A DNA stretch of 49,514 nt. Origin: Alkalibacter sp964582705. GTDB taxonomy: Bacteria > Bacillota > Clostridia > Eubacteriales > Alkalibacteraceae. The stretch is from positions 1 to 49,514 of the forward strand of contig CAZOTE010000010.1 in the NCBI GenBank assembly GCA_964582705.1, read 5' to 3'. Shown in pieces: positions 40,777 to 49,393 of the stretch (the stretch's first letter is position 1; the number at the start of each line of letters is the position of its first letter). Position numbers and translations under genes: made by a program. The notes under the pieces were generated by a model. That model worked only from the letters and a program-made list of their open reading frames with translations, was not told where the DNA came from and ran no database searches.

Positions 40777-41640
40777 CTATATTCCCATCAGCTTGGCCGG
40801 GGTAGCTACGCCGCCCTCCTGCTTGCATATTGGATAACTGAAATTGTAGCAGTAGAGCCCTATCTCAGTGTAAAACTCGGCGTGCTTCGAATCAGTTCTG
40901 TTGATCCTTAGATCTAAATAGTTAAGAAATTCATCTATCTTTTTGTTTTTCCCATATCCTATGACAGAAGCGTCCTTAGGCATTTCATTAGACAGCATTT
41001 TTTTTGCCCTGTCTGAAGACGCTATGAATATCCATTTTTCAGGGTGCTTGTCTGCCATGGTCAATTCCATATGCTCTTGAAAAGCTTTTTCAAGCTTCTC
41101 CTTCGAATTTACCCAGGGTGACGCAGCATAGATGTATCCTGTTAAAAAATCACAGCTTACTATGACATTCCTGCATCCATCTTCTTCGCTGCAAGGTCGT
41201 ATGTCTACATTTATATAAATCGGTGCAGTAGTCCTTATGGAAAAATGAATATTTTCCTTTTCTTTTCTTTTGTTTCTTAAAAAAACGGCCAACTCTTGCA
41301 GCTTGTGATAATAGGTAACCGGTGAAACGTCCAAGGCGCTGCATATTTGAGTAACTGTTTTTCGGCTCATTATGAGTTTCACCATTTTATCAATGCCCTT
41401 GTCGCAACTTCTTTCATAACCAAAATTACCTGGCGAAGATTTTGCTTTTAGAGGCTTTGCCTTAAGAGTCGTTATCTTATTGCATTCTTTGCATTGGTAT
41501 TTCTTCCCGCCTGCAGGGCTATTTCCCCTTAATCGGAATTTATCCGGGTGATTGCAAGGCTCCATGCCTTCAGCGGAGCATCCTGTCCTGTGAAATCTGT
41601 ACTCGATTCTTTTTTCGTTTGAAATATTTTTTATTTTCAT
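40777..41640 (-). CDS. Transposase-like protein with zinc motif and HTH
   Basis: This 287-residue protein has an N-terminal zinc-ribbon-like region (Cys29, His31, Cys50, Cys53 in KYQCKECNKITT) and a helix-turn-helix near residues 92-117 (RKTVTQICSALDVSPVTYYH). The C-terminal domain resembles DDE transposases: acidic residues in YINVDIRP (Asp146), ASSDRA (Asp210) and AEFYTEI (Glu255), then a GGVATPAKLMGI ending like many integrase-type transposases. It sits inside the late flagellar operon and no terminal inverted repeats were found. The start at 41640 has GAGG 5 bases upstream. It could be a domesticated transposase used as a DNA-binding regulator, or an old insertion; function is unknown. 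Confidence 0.6.
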   Translation of the reverse strand: MKIKNISNEKRIEYRFHRTGCSAEGMEPCNHPDKFRLRGNSPAGGKKYQCKECNKITTLKAKPLKAKSSPGNFGYERSCDKGIDKMVKLIMSRKTVTQICSALDVSPVTYYHKLQELAVFLRNKRKEKENIHFSIRTTAPIYINVDIRPCSEEDGCRNVIVSCDFLTGYIYAASPWVNSKEKLEKAFQEHMELTMADKHPEKWIFIASSDRAKKMLSNEMPKDASVIGYGKNKKIDEFLNYLDLRINRTDSKHAEFYTEIGLYCYNFSYPICKQEGGVATPAKLMGI

Positions 41641-41699
41641 CTTAACCTCGCGACGGACCATGAGCTAATCTGCCCACCCATGCTGGCTATTATATTTTT

Positions 41700-42092
41700 T
41701 CAGCAAAAATCCTTGTCCACAAAAACGGGCTCTCTGTCGGCATTTACGTAACTATTCGCTATCTGGCGTTTTTTTGCAAACTGCTCTATGACCCTTCCCG
41801 CTTCATTTTTTTCTGCCTTGATTTTTTCAATCAATTTTCCTTGATTCCTTTGAATATCAAGCAGGCAAGCAATGATTTCGTCTCTAAGTTCCTTTTCCTT
41901 GTCTACTTCAATGATATCACATTCAAGGAGAGCTTCATCTATTTTTTTTAGCTTTAAAAAACGGGCTTTGTTGTCTTCCACGACTCCCAGCGTCGCCTGG
42001 CAATCACTGTGATCTGCTTTTGCAGCCTCTAAAATTTGATATAAAAGTCCCAGCTTCTCCCTTAACAAAGCTCTGCAATCATTTTTAGTCAT
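41700..42092 (-). CDS. FliT-like flagellar chaperone candidate
   Basis: This 130-residue, mostly helical and coiled-coil protein is encoded directly after fliS, where FliT lies in Bacillus and enteric bacteria. Sequence similarity is too low to prove identity; FlgN-type chaperones look alike. The start at 42092 overlaps the fliS stop by 4 bases and has GGAG 6 bases upstream. The C-terminus ends in a cysteine. A role as chaperone for FliD or a hook-associated protein is inferred from position. Confidence 0.6.
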   Translation of the reverse strand: MTKNDCRALLREKLGLLYQILEAAKADHSDCQATLGVVEDNKARFLKLKKIDEALLECDIIEVDKEKELRDEIIACLLDIQRNQGKLIEKIKAEKNEAGRVIEQFAKKRQIANSYVNADREPVFVDKDFC

Positions 42093-42466
42093 ATCCGGCT
42101 CCAAGCATCTCTCAGCTCTTCAAGATAGTTTATGACCTCGTCAACCATATCGGCATTTTTTTCTATGTTCGCCCTTACCGTCTGTTGATACATATACTGA
42201 TAAAGAGCCATCAGATTTTTTGCTATGTCTCCGCCTTGATCAAAATTCAGGGTGCTCATGAGCTCGGCTAGGATATTCTGGGCTTTGATTATAGCATCGT
42301 TTGTTTTTTCAATATTTTTATCTGCCATTGCGATTTTTGCCAGCTTAAGATTCTTTACTGCTCCGTCATAAAGCATCACCACCAACTTCTTCTTTGGGGC
42401 TGTCATAACCTCGTTGCTCTTGTATGCATTGCCTGCGTTGGCGTATGCGTTATTGCCTGCGTACAT
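42089..42466 (-). CDS. fliS: Flagellin chaperone FliS
   Basis: FliS (125 residues) binds flagellin in the cytosol and delivers it to FlhA. KLVVMLYDGAVKNLKLAKIA and IKAQNILAELMSTLNFDQGG then DIAKNLMALYQYMYQQ are diagnostic. The flagellin gene itself is not in the window. It is 12 bases after fliD. Confidence 0.95.
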   Translation of the reverse strand: MYAGNNAYANAGNAYKSNEVMTAPKKKLVVMLYDGAVKNLKLAKIAMADKNIEKTNDAIIKAQNILAELMSTLNFDQGGDIAKNLMALYQYMYQQTVRANIEKNADMVDEVINYLEELRDAWSRI

Positions 42467-42478
42467 TCATCCGCCCTC

Positions 42479-43858
42479 CTATCTGTTGTTATTGATCATG
42501 CCTGCGGTGAGTCCTGCTATTTGGCTTGTCAACCAATTCATTTGAGATTCCGCTTCCATCATTGCAGTATCGAGTTTGCTGAACATGTTTATATAATACT
42601 GCTCTCTTCTTACCATCCTGGAATTAAAGGCATCGACCTGTTTGCTTATATCCTTTATAGTCCTATCGTATGTATCGGTTTTACCCTTTATTATCCCTGT
42701 TGACGAAACGAAACCGTCGATATAAGAATTTATCCTGGGAACAAATCCTATATTGTTTCCGCTTTCATCTCTTGAACTAAAAAAATTCTTCACTTGATTT
42801 CGGTCTTCGGCCAAAGCATTTGAAAGCTTGCTTTTGTCAAACTGCAGCTGTCCAAATTTATCAATCGTCGTGATTCCAAGCTCCGACATGTTTTTGATCG
42901 TTGTATTAGCATTGCCTATGGTCGACGTCACCATGTTTCTAAGGGTAGATTGAAGCCTCATGAGAGTGCCGTCTCCTGCAAGATCCCCTCTGCTTCTGTC
43001 TACGCCGGCCTGACCGGCTGATAGCTTTCCGTCGATAAACTGCATGGTGGAGTTGTACTGCTTTACGAACTCATCCAAGGCAGTTTCTATCTTACCGGTA
43101 TCCAGCTTTATGCTTACAGTGTCAAACTGGCCTGCAGCATGCTCTTTTGACAAGGTAATCGTGGTATTCTCCACCACGTCCCTTATTGTATTAGAGCTGC
43201 GTTCCACTTCAACTCCGTTAATGTTAAACAGCGCATTTTTGCCTTGGATGGATGTAGATGATGCACTTAATCCTATGCCATCAAGAATAGTTCCATCGTT
43301 ATCTGACAATATAATGTCCGTGTTTCCAGTCTCAACGTTATTTAAAACCAGCCGGTTGTCTATTATAGATGCCCTTACGCCCGATTCTTTTGTCTGGGCA
43401 TTTATTTTATCCGCTATGTTTCTTACAGTGTCACTGTCAATAACGTCTATTTGATAGTCCGCGTTTACAGTGAAGCTGCCGGATAAGCCCAATTCTTTTG
43501 AGCTGTCTCCTTGGGCTGCAGCTATAGCACCTCCCACTACCGACGTATTGGTGGCTAGCTGACCAACATGAATCTGGTATATCCCTTCCGGAGAATTCCT
43601 GCTAGCCGTCATATTTGCAGCTTCTCCGGAGGATGCAGCATTTTTTGTTGTATATGTTTCTGCATTTTGCAATACCTTGATCTTCTCAAACAGATTATTC
43701 AGCCTGGTTCTTACATCATTCCATGCATTTTTCTGAGACTCCATGCTGGTTTTTCGTTCTGCCAGCTGCACAAGGGGCCTTTTTTCAACTGCCATAAGTT
43801 GATCTATCATCGTTTGGTCAATCCCGGAATAAGATCCCATGAAATTTATTGTTGACAT
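42479..43858 (-). CDS. fliD: Flagellar filament cap protein FliD
   Basis: FliD (459 residues) caps the filament and folds flagellin. The N-terminal FMGSYSGIDQTMIDQLMAVE and the C-terminal TYDRTIKDISKQVDAFNSRM then EAESQMNWLTSQIAGL carry the usual coiled-coil ends. The ATG at 43858 follows AGGGG by 8 bases. It lies 4 bases after flaG. Confidence 0.93.
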   Translation of the reverse strand: MSTINFMGSYSGIDQTMIDQLMAVEKRPLVQLAERKTSMESQKNAWNDVRTRLNNLFEKIKVLQNAETYTTKNAASSGEAANMTASRNSPEGIYQIHVGQLATNTSVVGGAIAAAQGDSSKELGLSGSFTVNADYQIDVIDSDTVRNIADKINAQTKESGVRASIIDNRLVLNNVETGNTDIILSDNDGTILDGIGLSASSTSIQGKNALFNINGVEVERSSNTIRDVVENTTITLSKEHAAGQFDTVSIKLDTGKIETALDEFVKQYNSTMQFIDGKLSAGQAGVDRSRGDLAGDGTLMRLQSTLRNMVTSTIGNANTTIKNMSELGITTIDKFGQLQFDKSKLSNALAEDRNQVKNFFSSRDESGNNIGFVPRINSYIDGFVSSTGIIKGKTDTYDRTIKDISKQVDAFNSRMVRREQYYINMFSKLDTAMMEAESQMNWLTSQIAGLTAGMINNNR

Positions 43859-43862
43859 CAAA

Positions 43863-44237
43863 TCAACCCCTTTCGTCTACTATGATACCTACCAGCTCCC
43901 AGATATTCGCTACAAGATCAAGAATTTTTTCCGGTGGCATTTCCTTTATTATTTCATCTGTCTTCGTATCCACCAAATTCACCATAACCCTGCCAGTCCT
44001 GTCATGAACCTCAAACTTGAAATGTGTGCTTTGTTGTTCAAACAAAAGTCTGTTCGTAGTATCTACTGCATCCTGGAGGTCTTCCTTTGTGTATTCCTTT
44101 TTCTCAATCGGCTGAAATTCTCTTAAGTCCATAGCTTTGTCTTTAGGATCGCTCTTTGCATGCTTATCCAACGCTCTCCCCTCCACCTTTGGCAAAGGCT
44201 TTGCTGTTTCATTTACCGGCCTAGAAATTTGTATCAA
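43863..44237 (-). CDS. flaG: FlaG family flagellar protein
   Basis: FlaG (about 124 residues) affects filament length in several bacteria. The C-terminal core VDTTNRLLFEQQSTHFKFEV, then RTGRVMVNLVDTKTDEIIKE, then MPPEKILDLVANIWELVG is the family pattern. A TTG at 44237 is chosen because AAGGACGTGATC, a near-perfect Shine-Dalgarno, lies 5-8 bases upstream. The GTG at 44246 is part of that site. It is first in the late operon behind the sigma-28 promoter. Confidence 0.88.
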   Translation of the reverse strand: MIQISRPVNETAKPLPKVEGRALDKHAKSDPKDKAMDLREFQPIEKKEYTKEDLQDAVDTTNRLLFEQQSTHFKFEVHDRTGRVMVNLVDTKTDEIIKEMPPEKILDLVANIWELVGIIVDERG

Positions 44238-44303
44238 AGTGATCACGTCCTTAAAATAATTAAAATGCCCTTTACTTCAGCAACATTCAATCTCTTAATA
44301 GTG

Positions 44304-44329
44304 ATATCGGATACTTTAAAGAAAATTTA
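44304..44329 (-). promoter_or_regulatory. Sigma-28 (FliA) promoter of flaG-fliD-fliS
   Basis: On the minus strand TAAA (44326-44329), 14 bases, then TCCGATAT (44304-44311). This matches the TAAA-N15-(G)CCGATAT consensus of FliA/SigD with one mismatch. It lies 67 bases before flaG. Confidence 0.85.
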
Positions 44330-44386
44330 ATAGAAATATCAGTTGAATTTTCTTTTTTTATATTGGGTTAACAGGTATAGATTCAA

Positions 44387-46018
44387 TTATGAATTTCTCG
44401 TTTCTTCTCTAAGCACGTAGTTCTTACACTCTTTAAGCTTATCTTCATACATCCTGCTGTCCGCTTTTTTTATCAAATCATCGATGCTGCCCGCTCTTGA
44501 GTATATCGAATATCCAACTGATGCTCCCAGAGAATACGTTCTTTTGCCAAGCTCAATGCCTTTATCAAAGGATTTTTTGATCTTATCTGCCTTGTCCATC
44601 ACCTGGTTTTCATCCTCAACTTCTCCCAAAAGCATGATGAATTCATCTCCTCCTATTCTTGCCAAAATATCCCTGTTGTCTATGAAATCCAACAACCTCT
44701 GTGCCGCCTTGATCAATACCTGGTCGCCTTTGTTGTGTCCGTAGGTATCGTTTATTATTTTAAAATCATTTAGATCTATGTAAATCGCCCCAAAGTCTGT
44801 CCCATATTCGTTGAAATCGTCGATGAAGGCAACTGCCTTTCGAAAAAAATGCCTTCTGTTTGGCAGGTTTGTCAACGCGTCGAAATTGGCCGCATGATAA
44901 AGCTCATCGGCTAGCATCCTGTAGCGTCTATTGTTTTCTAAGAGCTCCTGCTCTATCTGTTTCCTTGCAGTTATATCGTGATAGGTGGCAACAATACCTA
45001 AAAAACCCTTCATTTTATCTTCAGCTACGGACGCAGATACGACCGTGCGCACTTTGGTCCCGTCTTTTTTTATTAGAACAAACTCTCTTCCCGATACGCT
45101 CTTTTTCTTAAGCAGCCTTTTTATCTGCGCATTAATGTACTGTCTGCTGTTTTCGTCCAGCAGATCTAATACATTCTTCCCCACCAGCTCATTTTCTTCA
45201 TAGTCCAACAGAGCGCAGGTGGAATTATTGCATCTTACGATTTTGCCTTCCCTGTCCATTAGTATAACCGGATCCATGATGGTGTCTAAAATGACGTCAG
45301 AGCCCGCCAACGATGAAGTTTCCAGTATATTATATCTTTTAATGCTTATCCAAAAACCGTGTATAAAAACCACAAGCCCGATATTTGCCATTGGAGGAAG
45401 GTAATCATTTATCATGGGCATGAGAAGATCTGTCGTCCCTCCAATTAAAAGCACTATGATATCAGAGATCAATATCGTATATGCCTGTTTTTTTTGGTTG
45501 TAATACTTTGCCTTTTTTCCCCAGCTCCAGAGAACAAATAAGCCCACGCCCAAATAAGATGTTATATAAAGCAAATATGCCCAAAACAAAGTATTCCCAG
45601 GATTGTTTATATAAGTCCATCCAAATCCGCTTGTGCTTTGAATAAGATCCACTGCAACAATAGTATTAGATGTGGCGAAACTTGCAATCAGAAGACCTGC
45701 AGGAATCAGATACAGCCCCATCCATTGCCAAAGCTTTGTAATTTTTTTATCATTTCCAGTCTGTATCATGAAGAACAAGAAAACGAAAACCGGGAATGTC
45801 ATACCACCGAATGCTCCGATCCTATGCCAAAACCACGCGCTTTCTTTCGTTGGCGCAGCATAAAAAAAGGAGTAGGCAAATGCCCATAATCCCAAGCTCC
45901 CACACACTAGCACCGCATAAGCTTTTAGAATCTTCCTTTTGTTTTCATTTATTGAGTATATTATTAAAAACAGAAAACATACAAAACAACCAAACGACAA
46001 CAACGATAGTATATTCAT
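44387..46018 (-). CDS. 7TM-PAS-GGDEF diguanylate cyclase
   Basis: This 543-residue enzyme makes c-di-GMP from two GTP. The N-terminal 225 residues form seven membrane helices like the 7TM module of some histidine kinases. A PAS domain (about 240-355, DPVILMDREGKIVRCNNSTC) and a short linker follow. The GGDEF domain is at 375-543 with the active motif at 456-460 (ARIGGDEF). The inhibitory RxxD site is absent; the residues read DNRD at 447-450. The start at 46018 follows GGGAGG; a longer reading has no site. It sits between the flagellar and glycerol phosphate loci. Confidence 0.92.
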   Translation of the reverse strand: MNILSLLSFGCFVCFLFLIIYSINENKRKILKAYAVLVCGSLGLWAFAYSFFYAAPTKESAWFWHRIGAFGGMTFPVFVFLFFMIQTGNDKKITKLWQWMGLYLIPAGLLIASFATSNTIVAVDLIQSTSGFGWTYINNPGNTLFWAYLLYITSYLGVGLFVLWSWGKKAKYYNQKKQAYTILISDIIVLLIGGTTDLLMPMINDYLPPMANIGLVVFIHGFWISIKRYNILETSSLAGSDVILDTIMDPVILMDREGKIVRCNNSTCALLDYEENELVGKNVLDLLDENSRQYINAQIKRLLKKKSVSGREFVLIKKDGTKVRTVVSASVAEDKMKGFLGIVATYHDITARKQIEQELLENNRRYRMLADELYHAANFDALTNLPNRRHFFRKAVAFIDDFNEYGTDFGAIYIDLNDFKIINDTYGHNKGDQVLIKAAQRLLDFIDNRDILARIGGDEFIMLLGEVEDENQVMDKADKIKKSFDKGIELGKRTYSLGASVGYSIYSRAGSIDDLIKKADSRMYEDKLKECKNYVLREETRNS

Positions 46019-46055
46019 GTAGGTTCCTCCCAACATCGTGAAACAATTCTTGTAT

Positions 46056-46064
46056 ATTTTATCA
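46056..46064 (-). promoter_or_regulatory. Possible extended -10 promoter of the GGDEF gene
   Basis: TGATAAAAT on the minus strand, 38 bases before the start codon, without a clear -35. Confidence 0.35.
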
Positions 46065-46091
46065 CATTTTTTTATCGATTTGCTAAAAAAT

Positions 46092-46140
46092 AAAACAAAA
46101 AAGAAGAATCGGACTGCAAATATTTGCAATCCGATTCTTC
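46092..46140 (-). terminator. Terminator of the glycerol-phosphate dehydrogenase operon
   Basis: A 19-bp near-perfect palindromic stem (46103-46140, one G-U) is followed on the minus strand by TTTTTTGTTTTATTTTTT. It lies 29 bases after the DUF1667 stop. Confidence 0.9.
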
Positions 46141-46169
46141 GAAATCTGAGAGGTATATGGTAATTAGTA

Positions 46170-46526
46170 TTAGCAGCTCCGGGTAACGACTAAATCTGCT
46201 CCTGTTCCGTTGATATTTTTAATTATCACATCTCCCCTTTTGCAAGGAGAATTCAACTTAACGCTGTTTATAGTGTTCATTACATCGAAAATCTGAGCTT
46301 TTGGAACTCCCTGAGTGGTCTTGACAGAAGTTATAGGCTCCCTGCCTCCGGCCACTGCCACCGTGGATGTGATGACCCTTCTGGGGTCGGTCATTTCAGT
46401 TTTCCCGTACGCTATGCCTCTAGGGCACTTATGCCCTGTTACATTGATTTCGCTATTTGTTTTTTCAACTACCAAGCTACATCCTTTTGGACATACCACA
46501 CAAGTATATTTTTTGATTTCACCCAT
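46170..46526 (-). CDS. DUF1667 cysteine-rich protein
   Basis: This 118-residue protein has CVVCPKGC (Cys9, 12, 16), GHKCPRG (Cys33) and CKRGDVI near the C-terminus. Such cysteine-rich DUF1667 proteins form the third gene of a clostridial operon with GlpA-like and FAD oxidoreductase genes. They probably bind an iron-sulfur cluster and act as electron carrier or subunit, which is inference. The start at 46526 follows GGAGGGTGCGTAA; a longer reading lies inside the preceding gene. Confidence 0.9.
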   Translation of the reverse strand: MGEIKKYTCVVCPKGCSLVVEKTNSEINVTGHKCPRGIAYGKTEMTDPRRVITSTVAVAGGREPITSVKTTQGVPKAQIFDVMNTINSVKLNSPCKRGDVIIKNINGTGADLVVTRSC

Positions 46527-46527
46527 T

Positions 46528-47781
46528 TTACGCACCCTCCACTTCGAATACGACTTCTTCAATATCGATTCCCTTAAGCTTGGACTTTTTCAAATTTATG
46601 CTTGCCATTTCTCCAGGAATCAATCTGTCATATTTTTTACTGGCTATCTCCACGCCACCGGCGGTCACTTTTATCTTGCTGTTGTCATAAACCTTGTTTA
46701 CCCTAAGGTACATCTTTACGGTTTTGTCCTCATCTGTAATACCCAGCTTTTGTGGGACCACATATGTCACGCCATTTTGCCCTTTGGTGGTCACAGATTT
46801 TTGTTCTGATACTGTATTCTTAATGAACCTTGCGGCGCCTATCGCTGCGATTTCCGCTTCTTCAGATACATAATCCACAAGGTCGTGTACGTGAAGCACG
46901 TTTCCGCAGGCGAATATTCCTTTTTTGGAAGTCTCTCTCGTGTCGGATACGACAGGCCCTTTTGTTATTTTATCGATTTCTATATTGCAAACGTTGGAAA
47001 GCTCATTTTCCGGTATCAATCCTACCGAAAGCAAAAGGGTATCGCAAGATATATGCTCCTGGGTTCCTTCAACTATCTGAAGGCTTTCGTCCACTTTTGC
47101 AACGGTTATTCCTTCCAGCCTCTTGTCCCCGTGCACCGAAACGACAGTATGGCTTAGCCTAAGCGGTATGTCGTAATCGTCCAAGCACTGGACTATGTTC
47201 CTTGTAAGTCCGTTGGAGTAAGGCATAAGCTCCAGCACGCATTTGACTTTGGCCCCTTCCAAAGTCATACGTCTAGCCATGATAAGCCCTATATCCCCTG
47301 AACCGAGTATCACCACTTCTTTCCCCGGCATATAACCTTCCAAATTGATGAATCTCTGGGCTGTGCCGGCTGTAAAAACCCCTGACGGCCTCGCACCCGC
47401 TATATTTATTGCACCCCTTGTTCTTTCTCTACACCCCATCGCCAGTATAAGACTCTTTGCTTTGATAACCTGGAATCCATCCTTTTCGTTCAAAGTATGG
47501 ACTTCACGATCTTCTGTCACTTTAAGGACCATCGTTTCGGTTTTTACTTTTATAGTCGTATCTTTCAGTCTTTCTATATATTTTTCACTGTATTCAGGAC
47601 CGGTTAGCTCCTCTTTGAACTTGTGAAGACCGAAACCATTGTGTATGCACTGGTTTAAAATACCACCTAGTACGTAATCTCTTTCAATTATCAAGATATC
47701 CTTAACGCCTTCATCGTACGCTTTCAAGGCTGCAGCTAGCCCCGCCGGACCCCCGCCGACTACTATAAGATCATAGACCAT
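46528..47781 (-). CDS. FAD/NAD(P)-dependent oxidoreductase
   Basis: This 417-residue flavoprotein of the pyridine nucleotide-disulfide family has an N-terminal FAD motif VVGGGPAGLAAALKA (7-21). GGILNQCIHNGFG (Cys45) follows, then ILAMGCRERTRGA and a second dinucleotide fold VVILGSGDIGLIMARR. Family members in this operon act with GlpA-type dehydrogenases and with DUF1667, perhaps passing electrons to NAD+. The start overlaps the GlpA-like gene by 19 bases and follows AAGGGGGTAGTGAACA. Confidence 0.9.
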   Translation of the reverse strand: MVYDLIVVGGGPAGLAAALKAYDEGVKDILIIERDYVLGGILNQCIHNGFGLHKFKEELTGPEYSEKYIERLKDTTIKVKTETMVLKVTEDREVHTLNEKDGFQVIKAKSLILAMGCRERTRGAINIAGARPSGVFTAGTAQRFINLEGYMPGKEVVILGSGDIGLIMARRMTLEGAKVKCVLELMPYSNGLTRNIVQCLDDYDIPLRLSHTVVSVHGDKRLEGITVAKVDESLQIVEGTQEHISCDTLLLSVGLIPENELSNVCNIEIDKITKGPVVSDTRETSKKGIFACGNVLHVHDLVDYVSEEAEIAAIGAARFIKNTVSEQKSVTTKGQNGVTYVVPQKLGITDEDKTVKMYLRVNKVYDNSKIKVTAGGVEIASKKYDRLIPGEMASINLKKSKLKGIDIEEVVFEVEGA

Positions 47782-49226
47782 TGTTCACTACCCCCTTCTG
47801 CTTTTTGGGTTTTACCCGATAATATATAAGAGCCTTTTTCACTTTTGTTAATCTCCGTCATCTCCATGCCCAGCTCCCTGCACATTATATCCATAACTTT
47901 CGGAGTACAAAATCCTCCCTGGCACCTTCCCATAGTTGCTCTCGCCCTTCTCTTTATGGCATCTACCGTTTTAACAGGTATTGATCTTTGCAGAACATCC
48001 AGGATTTCTCCTTCTGTTATGCTTTCACATCTGCACACTATTTTTCCGAAGCTGCCGTCCTGGGCTATTAATTCGTTGATTTCTTCATTGGTCATATGAT
48101 CCATCCTTATATATGGCGTGCGATATGAGATATGATTTTTCTTTTCAGAAAGCTCCAGCCCCGATCTATCTAAAATCTCCATTACTTCCAAGGCGATAGC
48201 CGGCGATGATGTAAGCCCTGGAGAATCGATTCCAATAAGATTTACAAAGCCTTTTTTTGTTTCTTCTATGATAAAATCGTATTGCTCCATGGAAGACCTC
48301 AGTCCGGCAAATTGTGTTATGACTTTGCCCATATCGATCTTGGGCACCGATTTTTTAGCATTATCCGATACTTCTTTCAAACCTTCCTTGGTGGTAAGCA
48401 TGTCTTCCTTGTCGTATACATACTTCGCATTTGGACCTATCATAAGGTTTCCGTGGTATGTAGGGGTTACCAACGTCCCCTTGGAACCTTCCTTGGGCGT
48501 TTGGAAAAGAACTGAGTTTACCAATCCCCCTATGTCCTTGTCAAACAGCAGGTATTCTCCCTTTCTCGGAGTAATTTTGTAGTCCTCCATGCCTGCCATC
48601 TTTGCTATCTCGTCGCTAAAAAGTCCTGCGCTGTTTATGACGTATTTAGTTCGGATTTTTTTGTCATTGCATTTAATTACGTAATGACCGTCTATTTCTT
48701 CTATCCCTGTCACAGGAGTTTCCAAAAGAAATTCCACTCCGTTGTCCGCTGCGTTTTCAGCCAATGCTACCGTGAATTCAAATGGGGATATCACTCCTGA
48801 GTTTCCACAAAATAGCGCTGAATAGACTTCGGGATTTATATTCGGCTCATTTGCCAAAATAAATGATTTATTGACGATGGACATGTTTTGCACGCCGTTT
48901 TTCAATCCTTTTTCATACAGTTTAAGTATTTCTCTATGGTCTTCTTCATCAAAAGCCAATACGTAAGAGCCACATTTGTTGTATCCGAATTTAAGCTCGC
49001 TGTCTAATTCTTTGAACATCTGGTTTCCCTTGACGCATAGCTTTGCTTTCAAAGTCCCCGGTGCTGCATCGTATCCTCCGTGAACGATTCCGCTATTTGC
49101 TTTGCTTGTTCCGTTGCTTACATCGCTGTCCTTTTCTATGACAACTACTTTCAAATTGTACTTCGATAGCTCTCTGGCAATGGCGCATCCTACAACTCCT
49201 GCTCCGATAATTGAAACGTCGTACAT
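47763..49226 (-). CDS. glpA: GlpA-like glycerol-3-phosphate dehydrogenase (FAD, BFD domain)
   Basis: This 487-residue protein has an N-terminal FAD-dependent DAO domain (SIIGAGVVGCAIARELSKY, 5-23) and a C-terminal BFD-type [2Fe-2S]/cluster domain. The cluster cysteines are in CRC (Cys398, 400) and CQGGFC (Cys435, 440). It matches the catalytic subunit of anaerobic glycerol-3-phosphate dehydrogenase. L-2-hydroxyglutarate oxidase is a relative with a similar DAO part, but the BFD tail and neighbours favour GlpA. The start at 49226 follows GAAGGAG. A terminator in the leader suggests control by antitermination. Confidence 0.88.
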   Translation of the reverse strand: MYDVSIIGAGVVGCAIARELSKYNLKVVVIEKDSDVSNGTSKANSGIVHGGYDAAPGTLKAKLCVKGNQMFKELDSELKFGYNKCGSYVLAFDEEDHREILKLYEKGLKNGVQNMSIVNKSFILANEPNINPEVYSALFCGNSGVISPFEFTVALAENAADNGVEFLLETPVTGIEEIDGHYVIKCNDKKIRTKYVINSAGLFSDEIAKMAGMEDYKITPRKGEYLLFDKDIGGLVNSVLFQTPKEGSKGTLVTPTYHGNLMIGPNAKYVYDKEDMLTTKEGLKEVSDNAKKSVPKIDMGKVITQFAGLRSSMEQYDFIIEETKKGFVNLIGIDSPGLTSSPAIALEVMEILDRSGLELSEKKNHISYRTPYIRMDHMTNEEINELIAQDGSFGKIVCRCESITEGEILDVLQRSIPVKTVDAIKRRARATMGRCQGGFCTPKVMDIMCRELGMEMTEINKSEKGSYILSGKTQKAEGGSEQWSMIL

Positions 49227-49271
49227 TTTAAACACTCCTTCGTTGGTTTGTTTGTAATCAATTTTTGAATA

Positions 49272-49319
49272 CAAAAAGACCGCAACAAACAATTATAAAA
49301 ATAATTGCTTGATACGGCC
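49272..49319 (-). terminator. Terminator-like hairpin in the glpA leader
   Basis: A long imperfect stem (49278-49319) with paired ATTAT/ATAAT around a TTTT loop and GGCCG/CGGTC at the base is followed by TTTTT on the minus strand. It lies between a strong promoter and glpA, so it would end transcription unless overridden. The layout suits GlpP-type antitermination. Confidence 0.7.
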
Positions 49320-49357
49320 TACACTTTTTCACTGGCACTATATATTCGTTTGACTGA

Positions 49358-49386
49358 ATTATATCACTTGTCGATTCATACTTCAA
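49358..49386 (-). promoter_or_regulatory. Promoter of the glpA operon
   Basis: -35 TTGAAG (49381-49386), a 17-base spacer ending in TGA, then -10 TATAAT (49358-49363) on the minus strand, an extended -10 promoter. Confidence 0.75.
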
Positions 49387-49393
49387 GCTTTTT

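Noticed and set aside
46019..46129. N-terminal extension of the GGDEF protein
   Set aside because: It runs through the presumed promoter, and GGGAGG marks the later start at 46018.
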